Shown piece by piece: positions 8,349 through 17,779 of a stretch of DNA of 64,000 nt (position 1 is its first letter; each line of letters begins with the position of its first letter). The notes under the pieces were generated by a model that worked only from the letters and a program-made list of their open reading frames with translations, was not told where the DNA came from and did no database searches. A program made the position numbers and the translations under genes. The stretch is from Ferrimonas balearica (GTDB lineage: Bacteria; Pseudomonadota; Gammaproteobacteria; Enterobacterales; Shewanellaceae), in contig NZ_JAHVHV010000002.1 of NCBI RefSeq assembly GCF_019802085.1, positions 434,001-498,000 of the forward strand. The letters are read 5' to 3'.

Positions 8349-10035
8349 CCCTTTGGTCGCCCGACTCGGGCTTAACAAACAAGACTACAGTTCCGGACTA
8401 AAGAAGGCGTATCAAGAAACCGAAAAGTTTCGCCAGAACACCAGCCGCCAACTAAAAGCCATCGGCAACATAATGGCTCTCACCATTGGGGTTCAAGCCG
8501 CTCGGGCGGTAAAGGATCTCGTGTCGGCTCATGCCGACGCCATCGACTCAACGGGTAAGTTCGCCGATTCAATTGGCGAGTCTGCCGAAGCCGTTCAATC
8601 CCTCCGCTTTGCTGCCGAACAATCTGGCGTGAGCGCCGACAGTTTCGACAAGGCGTTTTCTCGGATGACTCGTCGAGCCGAGTTCTTTGCTCGGAACGGC
8701 GGCGGCGCTGCAAACAAGGCTTTCGAGGATCTCGGTATCTCGGCCCAAGAGTTCGCCGACATGCGTCCCGAGGAACAGCTAAAGTTCCTCGCCGACGAAT
8801 TTCAGGGCATGGATAGTCAGGCGCAAAAAGCCGCGCTCGCCTTCGAGATATTCGGCGATGAAGGTCGAGCAATGGTGAACATGCTCGATGCTGGTTCCGA
8901 GGGAATCGGGGCTATGCAGAGGGAAGCTAACGAGCTCGGCATCGTCCTAACGCGCTTGGACATTGGGCATGTGGAGGATGCGGGGGATCAGCTAGCAAAG
9001 ATTAGCGAGATATTCTCGACGATTGGAAAGACCATCCTCGTCACGGTTGCCCCGGCGATTGAGTTCTTCGCGAACTGGATCCTAGAAGCGGCGAAGAGGT
9101 TCGGAGGGATCCGCAACCTAGTTCAGTCGCTAGTGAGGTCCGTCGGTTCCGTTCTCCAAGTTCTAGGGAATGTTCTATCGGCGATCATCCGAACCCTTCA
9201 GACCCCGATTAACTTCGTCTTGGACGGGGTGCAAGGGATCGTGAAGACGATGGTTCAGGCGATGAACTTCCTCGGATTGATGTCTGACGAAACCGCCGCT
9301 GTCGCGATGGCGGGTATCGACTCCTTCCGAACTGGCTACAGCAACGCCTTGGACTTCGTCGCGAAGAATCCCCTCGGTGATTACATCGCACAGGGCATCG
9401 ATGAAACGATGGAGCGCACCGCCGAGCGAGTGAAGTTGAAGCTCGGGGAAATGAGGGATGCCGGCCTCGAGACTGGCGAGGTTCTATCGAACACCTTAGA
9501 CGGAAAATGTTCCGAGGATGACGAGCCAGATCCGTCGACATACGACAAGGCTCTCGCGCACCTGAAAGAGTTCAACGCAGCGACCGCCCTGGTGAACCTC
9601 AACAGTGCGATTCGCAATACCTATGAGGGCGCGACCCGAGCCTTCGCCGATTTCCCCTTCCCTATCTCTGCCGGTATCGCTGCGGCGGTCATCGCATCCG
9701 GTATGGCTAACGTCGCCAAGATCCGAGAGAGCATGTCCGGACGGGCGCTCGGCGGTCACATGAACCCGAACTCGACCTATCGCATCAACGAGCAGGGCGG
9801 CGAGTTCTTCACTGTCGACGGTCGGGACTATGTGACGACGGGCGTTCGCGGAGGGAGTGTCAAAGCGGCGCATCGGGTTAAGGACGGTCAGGGACCGGAG
9901 GGCGGTTCCGTGACTGTGAACCTGTCGCTATCCGCAACCGACTCGAAGGGGATGGATGATTTGCTTCGCCAGCGTCGGGGGCAAATCGTTGACCTTGTTC
10001 GCCAAGGTCTACGGGCTGAAGGAGTAAGGATCTAA
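8338..10035 (+). CDS. Tail tape measure protein
   Basis: 565 residues, short for this family. N-terminal ~120 residues are helical with the phage TMP pattern (AHADAIDSTGKFADSIGESAEAVQSLRFAAEQSG). A hydrophobic helical stretch covers ~230-330 and another near 445-470 (ISAGIAAAVIASGMANVAKI). The C-terminus has RALGGHMNPNSTYRINEQGGEFF, common in TMPs. The protein sets tail length and leads DNA ejection; by the usual length rule the tail should be short, under about 100 nm (inference). Its stop overlaps the next ATG (TAATG). Confidence 0.9.
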   Translation: MALNPLVARLGLNKQDYSSGLKKAYQETEKFRQNTSRQLKAIGNIMALTIGVQAARAVKDLVSAHADAIDSTGKFADSIGESAEAVQSLRFAAEQSGVSADSFDKAFSRMTRRAEFFARNGGGAANKAFEDLGISAQEFADMRPEEQLKFLADEFQGMDSQAQKAALAFEIFGDEGRAMVNMLDAGSEGIGAMQREANELGIVLTRLDIGHVEDAGDQLAKISEIFSTIGKTILVTVAPAIEFFANWILEAAKRFGGIRNLVQSLVRSVGSVLQVLGNVLSAIIRTLQTPINFVLDGVQGIVKTMVQAMNFLGLMSDETAAVAMAGIDSFRTGYSNALDFVAKNPLGDYIAQGIDETMERTAERVKLKLGEMRDAGLETGEVLSNTLDGKCSEDDEPDPSTYDKALAHLKEFNAATALVNLNSAIRNTYEGATRAFADFPFPISAGIAAAVIASGMANVAKIRESMSGRALGGHMNPNSTYRINEQGGEFFTVDGRDYVTTGVRGGSVKAAHRVKDGQGPEGGSVTVNLSLSATDSKGMDDLLRQRRGQIVDLVRQGLRAEGVRI

Positions 10036-10613
10036 TGAGTACACCGGTAAACGGCTTCATCCGCTCGGTTGCTTTGGAGTCGATTCAGGAAACGTCCAGA
10101 ACTCGTTCTCTGTCCGGGTCCCTGGTGACCGCATCAACGGGGGCGCAACGCTGGGAGGCTCAAGTTACGACTGTCCCGCTCGAGGGCTCAGACCTTCTTG
10201 CGGTTCAGGCATGGCTAACCGGGCAGCGGGGCGGGACCGGTCGGTTCGAGCTATCTCTCCCATTCCATAGTGACAACCATACCGGGTCGACTGACGTCCT
10301 AAACCCTCTGTCGACTCCGGCAGGAAGTAAGGGGGTCGAGTTTGCCTCTCTTAGCGGTCAGCTTGCCATTGGCAGCATGATTCGATTCTCGGGCCATAAC
10401 AAACTCTACATGGTGAAGACGATCAACGAGACGACCAACGTCGCCGAGCTCGTCCCCCCATTGAGAGCCCCAGTCGAGGCTAGCGACTCCGTCACCTATT
10501 CGGGGGCGACTCTGGCTTGTTCCCTTAACGAAGATTCGGTTCTTATCTCTCGCTCGGCAACGGGCGGGAGGTTGGCCGAGGTATCTTTTAGCGTCACGGA
10601 GGCTTGGCGATGA
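10035..10613 (+). CDS. Probable distal tail (Dit-like) protein
   Basis: 192 residues, beta-rich, no signal peptide. It begins MSTPVNGFIRSVALESIQET and includes a middle region of paired strands (VEFASLSGQLAIGSMIRFSG). In lambda, genes M, L, K and I lie between the tape measure and J; here this is the only gene in that interval, so it probably forms the ring joining tube to tip. It ends in an ATGA overlap with the tail tip gene. Confidence 0.55.
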   Translation: MSTPVNGFIRSVALESIQETSRTRSLSGSLVTASTGAQRWEAQVTTVPLEGSDLLAVQAWLTGQRGGTGRFELSLPFHSDNHTGSTDVLNPLSTPAGSKGVEFASLSGQLAIGSMIRFSGHNKLYMVKTINETTNVAELVPPLRAPVEASDSVTYSGATLACSLNEDSVLISRSATGGRLAEVSFSVTEAWR

Positions 10614-13600
10614 TTCAGTTGCCGACCAGTCATCAAAACGCAGTAGCATCCGGCTCCTTCGAATGGGCTTGGTTCGTAGAGACTTCGGCGTTTTCCGCTG
10701 TCCAGTATCAGCGGTTCACCTCTTGCGCTCACGATGTCACCGCGATCATTGATGGGGTGCGAAAGGACTTCTCGACGAATGGCGCATTAATCGAGGTTGA
10801 CCTCCCGAGCCAGGCTTTCGAGATTAACCCGAAGTCAGGATCGATTACCCTCACCGGTAATGACTTGTCGCTGAACCATAACCTTCGAGAGTCCCCGTTC
10901 CGTCATGCGCCTATCTCGATTTACGTCGGGGTCGTCGGGGTCGACGGAGCGCCGAACGAGGTTAACGAGCCGACGAAGGTTTTCGAGGGCGAGGTTCTCG
11001 ACCTGTCATGGGACTACCAGGGCGCAGAGGATACCCTTCGGATCGAGTTCGGCGACATCTGGGCAGACTTCGACCGCATCCGCACGATTGGCCGAGGCGA
11101 GAACGCCTTTTCCGAGGCTCCCGGCGTCCCTCCGCTGGCTCGGTCCGAGACTGGCTTAATCATGATGGGGGACCTCCCCGAGTCGGTGGAATGGTACACG
11201 TACCGAGTTCGCCGAGCCTCGAGGAAAGCCTCCCGGTTCTGGAAGCGAGGGAAAGTCATTCGGACCGGGACCTCGAGGGATGTCCGAGTATCTGAGAGCT
11301 CCGATAACCTCCCGCTCGTATTCGGTCCGAACATCGTCGAGGCGATTCCGGTGTTCTTGTCCACGAAGGACATCTCGGCCAACGAGAATCACCTATACGT
11401 CTCCTTCGCCTTCTCCATGGGGAAGACTGCGGGAATCGACCGGTTCATCGTCGACGGCGTCGAGTATCGGCCTATCATCTGGGACGACACTCTAGGTCGT
11501 CCGGTATGGGCTGACCTAACCCAGTCACACGACGATGCGGTTCTGTTCAATGCGGCGACGAGTAACGCTTACCTCGCCCTAATCCGAAAGCAGGATTTCG
11601 ACGGCTACTCGAAGCGATGCTCTATCAGTAACGGCGACTTTACCGGTTGGTCTTCTGACGTCGTTCCGGAGATGAATGGTCTTACCGCGGATCAGGCTCG
11701 GAACTTCCGGGGTCGTGGTGTCGTAACTCTGTTGATGCGCTTCACCGACGCGAGGAAAGTCGGCGACGATGGTCAGGGCTATGGGCCGGAGTCGGACTTC
11801 TCGGCTCTGTTGCTGGGTGCCGCCGTCGAGAACAAAGCCGGTGTGCCTCACGACGAAAACGCCAATCCGGCGAACGTTCTCTATCACTACCTCACCGACC
11901 CATTCGTCGGTAAGGGAGCCGACAAGTCCAAGATAGACGACGCGAGTTTCGTCGCCGCTGGTGCCATCTACGCAGAGAAGATTTACTCCGGCATCGACCA
12001 TCCTCGGAACTCTATCCGAGGGGTCGTCGATACCGGAGAGTCTTTGCTCGACAATGTCTCGGCCATTGCTGACTCGGCGATGTCGACGCTTTGCTATACG
12101 AGCGAAGGGATCTCTCTGGTCGCGATGCGCAACCCGGCGCTCGGAGAGATTCAGTCCATTTCTCGGAATGACATCGTCGGCGAAGTCTCCTTTGCCTCGC
12201 CGAAGACCGACAACCGGTTCAACAAGGTAGTTTCCCAATACGAGACGCCAGATGGCTCGATGATTGCGACCTTCCCCCGGACGGGAAGCGCCATATACAA
12301 CCAGTGGCAAACTCAGGACAACGGGCGAGCTCTGGATACCGAGGTATCGCTTCAGTTCTGCGGAAACAACGCCGAGGCCGGTTTAATCGCGGCGGTTACG
12401 GCCTACCTGTCGCGGCAGGGTGTCGAGATCACCGTAAACGTAACCGGAGCCTCGGCTCTGCTCGAGGTGGGCGACTACGTAAACATCGACTTGCCCGAGC
12501 AACTTGTCGACGCGAGTGTCGTCCTGTTTGTCTTGGACGTTAAGCGGCAGGGGATCTCTAATGCTCAGTTGAAGCTTCATGCTCAGATGACCATCACCAG
12601 CGGTGCATTGGTCCCCCTATTCAGGGAGCATGACGACGCCGACGCCCCGCTCGGACCGCCTCGCTCGAGCTCGAGTTCGTTTGCCCTGGTGGCTCCCGAG
12701 AACCTCCGAGCCGAATCCGCGCCGTCTACGAGTACCGCAACCTCCCGGATTGCTTGGGATCCGGTTCCCTATGCCTCGAGCTATCGGGTCCGAGTAATGT
12801 GGACCCGGCCCGACCAAACCGAAGTGGAAGTCGCAATCGCTGAGCCGTTCGACCCATTCTTCGACATGGTCGATCTCTCGGTAAGCGGAACCTATGACGT
12901 ATCTGTTTCGGCGGTTCGTGGTCTGACCGTTGGCCCATTGGCTGAGAAAGCTCTCGAGCTCGAGGCTTATGCTGGTGCCTCGGGTAAGGATGGGGCGACC
13001 CTCGAATACCGCTTCCAGAATGGCGCGACTCCCCCGGTTGGACCCGACGACACTGTCGTCGAAGATGCCGACCTTGTCGCATTGGGCTGGAAGCTAGAGC
13101 CCGAGAGTATCCCGGACGGACAGAAGCGTTACTTCATCATCGGTTACCGGCGCTCCGCGACTGAAATCGATGTTCCGCCTGGCTGGACGGATCCTGTAGA
13201 GGAAGCAACTGGGGGCAAGGGCGACCCCGGCGAAACTGGTCGACGAGGGACTATCCATGTCGACTCTGAGTCGGACTTCGGCTTCTCTGACGAGGCGGCT
13301 AAGCAACGAGCTCTAACCGCCATCATCGAGAACGAGCTCGCAGACAAAGACGTCACCCCGAAGGAACCTATCAGCCGAGATACCGTAACGCTCTACAAGT
13401 TAGCGAACGAGGGATCCGGTATCGATGGGCGGTCCGAGAGCTACGTTTACGACGGAGCTAGTTGGGCTCGTCTCTCCCAAGTGATCGACGGGAACCTTCT
13501 GGTGAAGGGCTCTGTCTCTCTCGGTTCTCTGTACGCAGATGGTCGGCTCGTTGTCACTGGTGACAATGCGACTGTAACCATCAACGGCGATGACGGTCCG

Positions 13601-16600
13601 TTCGTCATCGAGGGCAACACCGCCCCGATTTTCTCGGTCGGAGATAACAGCGTTTCCATCAACGAAAACGCTGTCGTCACCGGCAAGATTATCGGGCTGG
13701 CAAACCTGAAGGACGAGGTTCGGAACTCGTTCACGCCGACGTTCGAGGGGCAGACGGGGGGGAGCGATTCGAAGCCGGCCTCGGTCAACTTCCCACAGTC
13801 CGGTGACATCTCGGCTCGTTACGTATCCGATACGGCGTTGTCTATCTCTCCGGCCAGCGATACGCGCCCGGTTCAATTCTCCTTTGCCTTCAACGATAGC
13901 GTTGCCGTCGGCACCGCTGGGGATAGGAATTGGGCTGTCGCTATCTGGCATCGGGTCGTGTCCGGAGGGGTTTCTCTCGGGAACTTGCCGGGAACGTGGG
14001 AAGAGGTTTGGTCGACGACTGTCCAAGGAACTCGCAACCATGGTGCGATTGAGTCTTACCGGGTAGCCGCTGAGCTCTCCGGCGAAGATGCATCTCCCTC
14101 CCTGGTGAACGGGAGCGCCGAATATGCGTTGACCATCCAGCCCCCAGCCTCGGCGACTAAACGCGCCTATGGTGCCCGTACCGGCTTCACCGTTGCGCAG
14201 AGTGTTGAAGGCGCGAAGATTGACCTCTCTGGCTATGGTCGCTTGGCTGGTGATCAAATCTGGACGGGCGTGCAGACCTTCAACAACAGCGTGGTTCGGA
14301 TGACCGGGACCGGGAATACCGCTTACCGTCAAACGGAGTGGTATCGGACCATCGGAGATACTCGTTACAAAGGTCAGATTGTAACTCCGGCATGGGGAGG
14401 CGCGACGGGTGGCGGGATTGGGATTCAAGCTATCAACGAGGAATCCGGCGACTATGTTCAGTTGAACTTTCAACCGGACTTGAACCGGGTGGCTCTCAGG
14501 TTGAACAGCGGGACCGACCGCCCGATTCCGGTTACGAGCCTCGCGCAAACTTGGTCCGCTTCTCAGACGTTCGAAACTCGCGCTTACTTCAACGCCTCAA
14601 CGTCGTTGATGACTGGGACTGGTGCGCTATACATCACCGGATCCGGAGCGAGCAACTCGGACAATCAGAACTACCTGTCATGGAGGAACGGTCCGAGCCG
14701 AACTATTTGGCACATGGTCGGAAACGGTTCGACGACTGGGTTCAAGACCGGGAGCAATGCGAACGGCGACTACCATTTCTCTTGGACGTCTGGCGGTGTT
14801 GCTACGGCTCGAGCTCGTCTTCAGGCGCCAGAGATATCGGTAACCTCCAACTCAGGAAAACTTAACCTCGGGACCCAGGGCGTAGCCCTTCGCAATGGAG
14901 GCGGCGCGAGCTCGTCATTGTTGCTAGGAGGGGGCGCCGCTCAAGACACATATCAGATTTACCTTCGGCCTCGAGGCGTTGATTCGTCTGCCGCCCAAAG
15001 CACTGTCGATTGGAACGGGAATTGGAACTTCGGTGGCGGTGACCTGTATCTCGGTCAGAAAGTTGCCTTCAGGTATGTTGATTCGTGGCTTCGGATTAAC
15101 GACCTAGACGGCTTCACCTCTGGCGTGTTCTTCGGTAACTCGACCGTTCGGTTTGACTCTGGGGACATTCTGTTCAGGGGCGCGACCAGCATCGCCAACG
15201 GCATCAAGTTCGGAGCAACCGATAAGGGCTCCATTTATGCCACAAGCGGCGGTGACTGCTGGTTCGGAAGCAACGATCAATCGCGCTTGATTGGGATTGA
15301 TGGCGGGTCGGGGATTCCGATCTATTGGAATGGTTCTGCGAAGGAGCAACTCGCGACGCTTGCCAAAGCTCAGACGTTCGACGGGGTTCAGTTGTTCCGT
15401 GATGGGATTTTGGTTCCGCAGCATGACGGCGCATACATCAACCCGGCGATGACTATGGACATCACAGACCGCCGAGGTTTGAACACTCCGATCGCTGACT
15501 ATCCTCGGAAGGCTATCAGCACCTTTTTCGACAATTCAGGGGTTCCTAAGTCTGGGTGGCATTCTGGATTCGTAGTAAAAGGCTGGTCGTCTGGCTATAA
15601 CGGTTGGTCTATCGCTGGCAACTCGAACACCACGGGGGGCTTAGATCAAATCTATTACCGGACGACGCAGGATGGGGGCGGGGCTTGGAAGCCTTGGCGA
15701 ACCATTGCCTGTCTTGAGAACATCCAGACGTTCACGGCGAACCAAAATGTTGCCGGGGTACTTCAGGCCAACGACTACACCGGGAATCTCTCTCGAGTTG
15801 TCACGATGGGCGACATCGCCATCGACAATGACGACTTTTGGGAGGGGAACATTGTCGAAGCCTTCGCGGCGAACATCTTCGCGTTCGGAGTGGCGACGGG
15901 TAACGTCCTTCAAGTGAACGGCTCAATCAGTGCGGGAACCGGAACGGCGTCGGCTCATTTGTCGGGATCTGGCACCTATCGGATTTGGGCGGGTGGGTCA
16001 GTGACCGGTTCGGCTAGTGCGCCGTTCCGTGTGAACTCGTCGGGTAAGGTTTTCTCGAGGGACTTCGAGAACATCGGTGTGATGACGGTTAACTCTGCGG
16101 CCGGTGCGACGGCTAATCCGTATGTGAAGGTTGTAAGGGGTTGGCCTGACTATCGAGGCAACCCTCGAGCTCAGTTCGTCAGGGGCCGGTCTAGTTGGTC
16201 AAGCAGTGATTCTGCGGCAAGGGGTAGTTACTTGGGGTTGGGGGCGTCTTCAACGGCAAACACCAGGTTCCCGATTAACGTCTCTCAAACTTGGCTTAAT
16301 AGAGGGTATTCGGCTGCAACTGATGGGGTGTCTGTTGCACCAGCTTGGAATGCTCCAGGCACGACGCAAAGGGCACTCTTCACTGTAACCCTCCCTCGTT
16401 ATGGGGCTGGCCTTTATCGGATCCGTCTTACTCTAACCCTTTACGGTCGCGCTCAGCGTTCCGTTCTCCGGGTCGAGCAGATGGGGACTGGTGGCGGAAC
16501 GGTTTCGCATATTGCTGTGATGGGTCCTTCGAGCGCAGACAACAACCCTCCGGTGTCAACGGATTGGCTTATGACCGATAAGAATACTTCGACATCGGGC

Positions 16601-16705
16601 TCCCGGAGCGTTCACTTCGCGGTCAAGAATGACAGTTCGCTCGGGGTGGGAGGCAATAGCCTAGCCATCAACCAAATAACCGTTGACGTTGAGCGGATTG
16701 GATAA
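10610..16705 (+). CDS. Giant tail tip/fibre protein, J-like with fibre repeats
   Basis: 2,031 residues from ATG 10610, chosen because CACGGAGG ends 7 nt upstream. Residues ~1-680 are hub-like beta domains (FEGEVLDLSWDYQGAED, then regions like phage J proteins). About 695-800 resembles a fibronectin type III domain, followed by a GKGDPGETGRRG collagen-like spot and the central J-type segment ending in IDGNLLVKGSVSLGSLYADG. The rest is fibre, with recurring motifs such as QIWTGVQTF, QTWSASQTF, KAQTFDGVQLF and IQTFTANQN, and a pyocin-knob-like unit (DYPRKAISTFFD... YYRTTQDGGGAWKPWRT). It likely recognises the host surface. Confidence 0.88.
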   Translation: MIQLPTSHQNAVASGSFEWAWFVETSAFSAVQYQRFTSCAHDVTAIIDGVRKDFSTNGALIEVDLPSQAFEINPKSGSITLTGNDLSLNHNLRESPFRHAPISIYVGVVGVDGAPNEVNEPTKVFEGEVLDLSWDYQGAEDTLRIEFGDIWADFDRIRTIGRGENAFSEAPGVPPLARSETGLIMMGDLPESVEWYTYRVRRASRKASRFWKRGKVIRTGTSRDVRVSESSDNLPLVFGPNIVEAIPVFLSTKDISANENHLYVSFAFSMGKTAGIDRFIVDGVEYRPIIWDDTLGRPVWADLTQSHDDAVLFNAATSNAYLALIRKQDFDGYSKRCSISNGDFTGWSSDVVPEMNGLTADQARNFRGRGVVTLLMRFTDARKVGDDGQGYGPESDFSALLLGAAVENKAGVPHDENANPANVLYHYLTDPFVGKGADKSKIDDASFVAAGAIYAEKIYSGIDHPRNSIRGVVDTGESLLDNVSAIADSAMSTLCYTSEGISLVAMRNPALGEIQSISRNDIVGEVSFASPKTDNRFNKVVSQYETPDGSMIATFPRTGSAIYNQWQTQDNGRALDTEVSLQFCGNNAEAGLIAAVTAYLSRQGVEITVNVTGASALLEVGDYVNIDLPEQLVDASVVLFVLDVKRQGISNAQLKLHAQMTITSGALVPLFREHDDADAPLGPPRSSSSSFALVAPENLRAESAPSTSTATSRIAWDPVPYASSYRVRVMWTRPDQTEVEVAIAEPFDPFFDMVDLSVSGTYDVSVSAVRGLTVGPLAEKALELEAYAGASGKDGATLEYRFQNGATPPVGPDDTVVEDADLVALGWKLEPESIPDGQKRYFIIGYRRSATEIDVPPGWTDPVEEATGGKGDPGETGRRGTIHVDSESDFGFSDEAAKQRALTAIIENELADKDVTPKEPISRDTVTLYKLANEGSGIDGRSESYVYDGASWARLSQVIDGNLLVKGSVSLGSLYADGRLVVTGDNATVTINGDDGPFVIEGNTAPIFSVGDNSVSINENAVVTGKIIGLANLKDEVRNSFTPTFEGQTGGSDSKPASVNFPQSGDISARYVSDTALSISPASDTRPVQFSFAFNDSVAVGTAGDRNWAVAIWHRVVSGGVSLGNLPGTWEEVWSTTVQGTRNHGAIESYRVAAELSGEDASPSLVNGSAEYALTIQPPASATKRAYGARTGFTVAQSVEGAKIDLSGYGRLAGDQIWTGVQTFNNSVVRMTGTGNTAYRQTEWYRTIGDTRYKGQIVTPAWGGATGGGIGIQAINEESGDYVQLNFQPDLNRVALRLNSGTDRPIPVTSLAQTWSASQTFETRAYFNASTSLMTGTGALYITGSGASNSDNQNYLSWRNGPSRTIWHMVGNGSTTGFKTGSNANGDYHFSWTSGGVATARARLQAPEISVTSNSGKLNLGTQGVALRNGGGASSSLLLGGGAAQDTYQIYLRPRGVDSSAAQSTVDWNGNWNFGGGDLYLGQKVAFRYVDSWLRINDLDGFTSGVFFGNSTVRFDSGDILFRGATSIANGIKFGATDKGSIYATSGGDCWFGSNDQSRLIGIDGGSGIPIYWNGSAKEQLATLAKAQTFDGVQLFRDGILVPQHDGAYINPAMTMDITDRRGLNTPIADYPRKAISTFFDNSGVPKSGWHSGFVVKGWSSGYNGWSIAGNSNTTGGLDQIYYRTTQDGGGAWKPWRTIACLENIQTFTANQNVAGVLQANDYTGNLSRVVTMGDIAIDNDDFWEGNIVEAFAANIFAFGVATGNVLQVNGSISAGTGTASAHLSGSGTYRIWAGGSVTGSASAPFRVNSSGKVFSRDFENIGVMTVNSAAGATANPYVKVVRGWPDYRGNPRAQFVRGRSSWSSSDSAARGSYLGLGASSTANTRFPINVSQTWLNRGYSAATDGVSVAPAWNAPGTTQRALFTVTLPRYGAGLYRIRLTLTLYGRAQRSVLRVEQMGTGGGTVSHIAVMGPSSADNNPPVSTDWLMTDKNTSTSGSRSVHFAVKNDSSLGVGGNSLAINQITVDVERIG

Positions 16706-16710
16706 CCAAC

Positions 16711-16735
16711 GCCCCAGGAAACTGGGGCTTTTCTT
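16711..16735 (+). terminator. Terminator after the tail fibre gene
   Basis: GCCCCAG, GAAA tetraloop, CTGGGGC (16711-16728) followed by TTTTCTTT. Confidence 0.85.
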
Positions 16736-16745
16736 TGGGGTGTTT

Positions 16746-17081
16746 ATGTCTTTTGTTCTTCCTCCTTTTACGGATGCTCACTTGGCGGTTCATCCGTCGG
16801 CGATAGCCGAAGTCGCGCATTACATCATGTCGGTAGAAACGACCGTCGAGTATCAATATGGGAAGGGGGTTATCAACTCTCCGGTTCATCTCGAATACGA
16901 GATTTTCTATTGGGACAACGAGGCAGATAAAGACGCCGGGGCGAAGCCCTTCGTTTTCGAGTCTGTCTCTGGTGATGGGACCTTCTATGTCGATGGATTG
17001 ACGGAACGTCCTGCGGATGTCTTGGCGACCATACAAACCGATTTTCTTGGACGCTTCGCCGAGCTCACCGCTCGGAGCTAA
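16746..17081 (+). CDS. Small protein after the tail fibre
   Basis: 111 residues from ATG 16746 (starts MSFVLPPFTD). The frame is open further upstream, but that part overlaps the terminator, so the short form is preferred. The sequence is beta-rich and acidic (VEYQYGKGVINSPVHLEYEIFYWDN). Its place after the fibre gene suggests a fibre assembly or tail accessory protein, without family support. A bidirectional terminator follows. Confidence 0.6.
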   Translation: MSFVLPPFTDAHLAVHPSAIAEVAHYIMSVETTVEYQYGKGVINSPVHLEYEIFYWDNEADKDAGAKPFVFESVSGDGTFYVDGLTERPADVLATIQTDFLGRFAELTARS

Positions 17082-17090
17082 ATCTCAGGC

Positions 17091-17117
17091 AAAAAAAAAG
17101 CCCCTAAAAGGGGCTTT
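17091..17117. terminator. Bidirectional terminator between the two prophage transcripts
   Basis: A run of nine A, GCCCC (17100-17104), TAAAA, GGGGC (17110-17114), then TTT. It works on both strands and separates the structural operon from the minus-strand block. The stop codon of the minus-strand YozE-like gene lies inside the loop. Confidence 0.85.
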
Positions 17118-17397
17118 CTAGTTTCGGGATTCTGTTCCCCGGCTTCGGCTCATAAGATGGGCACCGCTTAGAGAACCATTCGGAAATGGCGTTGTATACG
17201 TGCCTTGCTTGCCTCTTCTCGACACCATGTAAGATGAGGTGAGCCTCCCATTTCGGGGGGCTTACGTTCGGCGGATAACTCATGATTCGAGAAGAGAAGA
17301 CGATAGCAAGGTCGCCGATTTCATCCTTCCGTCGAGTCTGTTGGCATAGCCAACTAGAGAAGTCGACCGCGAGCTCGACGTTAGTCTTAGGCTGCAT
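17104..17397 (-). CDS. Small YozE-like (SAM-fold) protein
   Basis: 97 residues. The stretch FSSWLCQQTRRKDEIGDLA matches the pattern of YozE/SAM-like small proteins (F-x-x-WL...R-x-D-x-IGDLA). The rest (WEAHLILHGVEKRQARHVYNAISEWF) is helical. Function of this family is unknown; variants are common in phages and mobile elements. It is the last gene of the minus-strand block, overlaps the previous gene by 11 nt, and its TAG stop sits within the terminator hairpin. Confidence 0.6.
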   Translation of the reverse strand: MQPKTNVELAVDFSSWLCQQTRRKDEIGDLAIVFSSRIMSYPPNVSPPKWEAHLILHGVEKRQARHVYNAISEWFSKRCPSYEPKPGNRIPKLESPF

Positions 17398-17779
17398 AAT
17401 TCAGGAACGCCCTCCCGACGGAGATGTTAAGCGCTCCCCCCTTCCTCATGAACTCCCGCCACTGGACGTAGTCCCCAGAGATAGTAACGAAGTGTCCGGA
17501 TACGGTTTCCACGTAATCCAAGTCTCTTCCTACGATGTAAATCCCGCCTCGTTCGACGCATAAGTCTTGGCACTCTCTCAGATAATCTTTCATCTCGGAC
17601 TGATCCATAACGCCTAGCGACAAGTGAGTGAACTCTCGACGTCGGCGCTCGGTGTATCCGAGCAGTTCGTTTAACAGATGGCTTTTTCCAGCCCCGCAAG
17701 GACCGATAAGGGCAAACGAGCGCGTCCAACGCGCCCGGTTTGCAAAGTCCTTCTCTAGCTGCTCCCTGGTGATCTTCAT
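17387..17779 (-). CDS. Small P-loop NTPase-like protein
   Basis: 130 residues from the ATG at 17779, which forms an ATGA overlap with the exonuclease stop; an ATG at 17800 is the alternative. Walker A is GPCGAGKS within FALIGPCGAGKSHLLNELLG. An RRREF motif follows, then YIVGRDLDYVETVSG, which could hold a loose Walker B. It is too short for a DnaC-type loader. It may be a minimal ATPase partner of the exonuclease before it in the operon (inference). Confidence 0.65.
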   Translation of the reverse strand: MKITREQLEKDFANRARWTRSFALIGPCGAGKSHLLNELLGYTERRRREFTHLSLGVMDQSEMKDYLRECQDLCVERGGIYIVGRDLDYVETVSGHFVTISGDYVQWREFMRKGGALNISVGRAFLNYAA

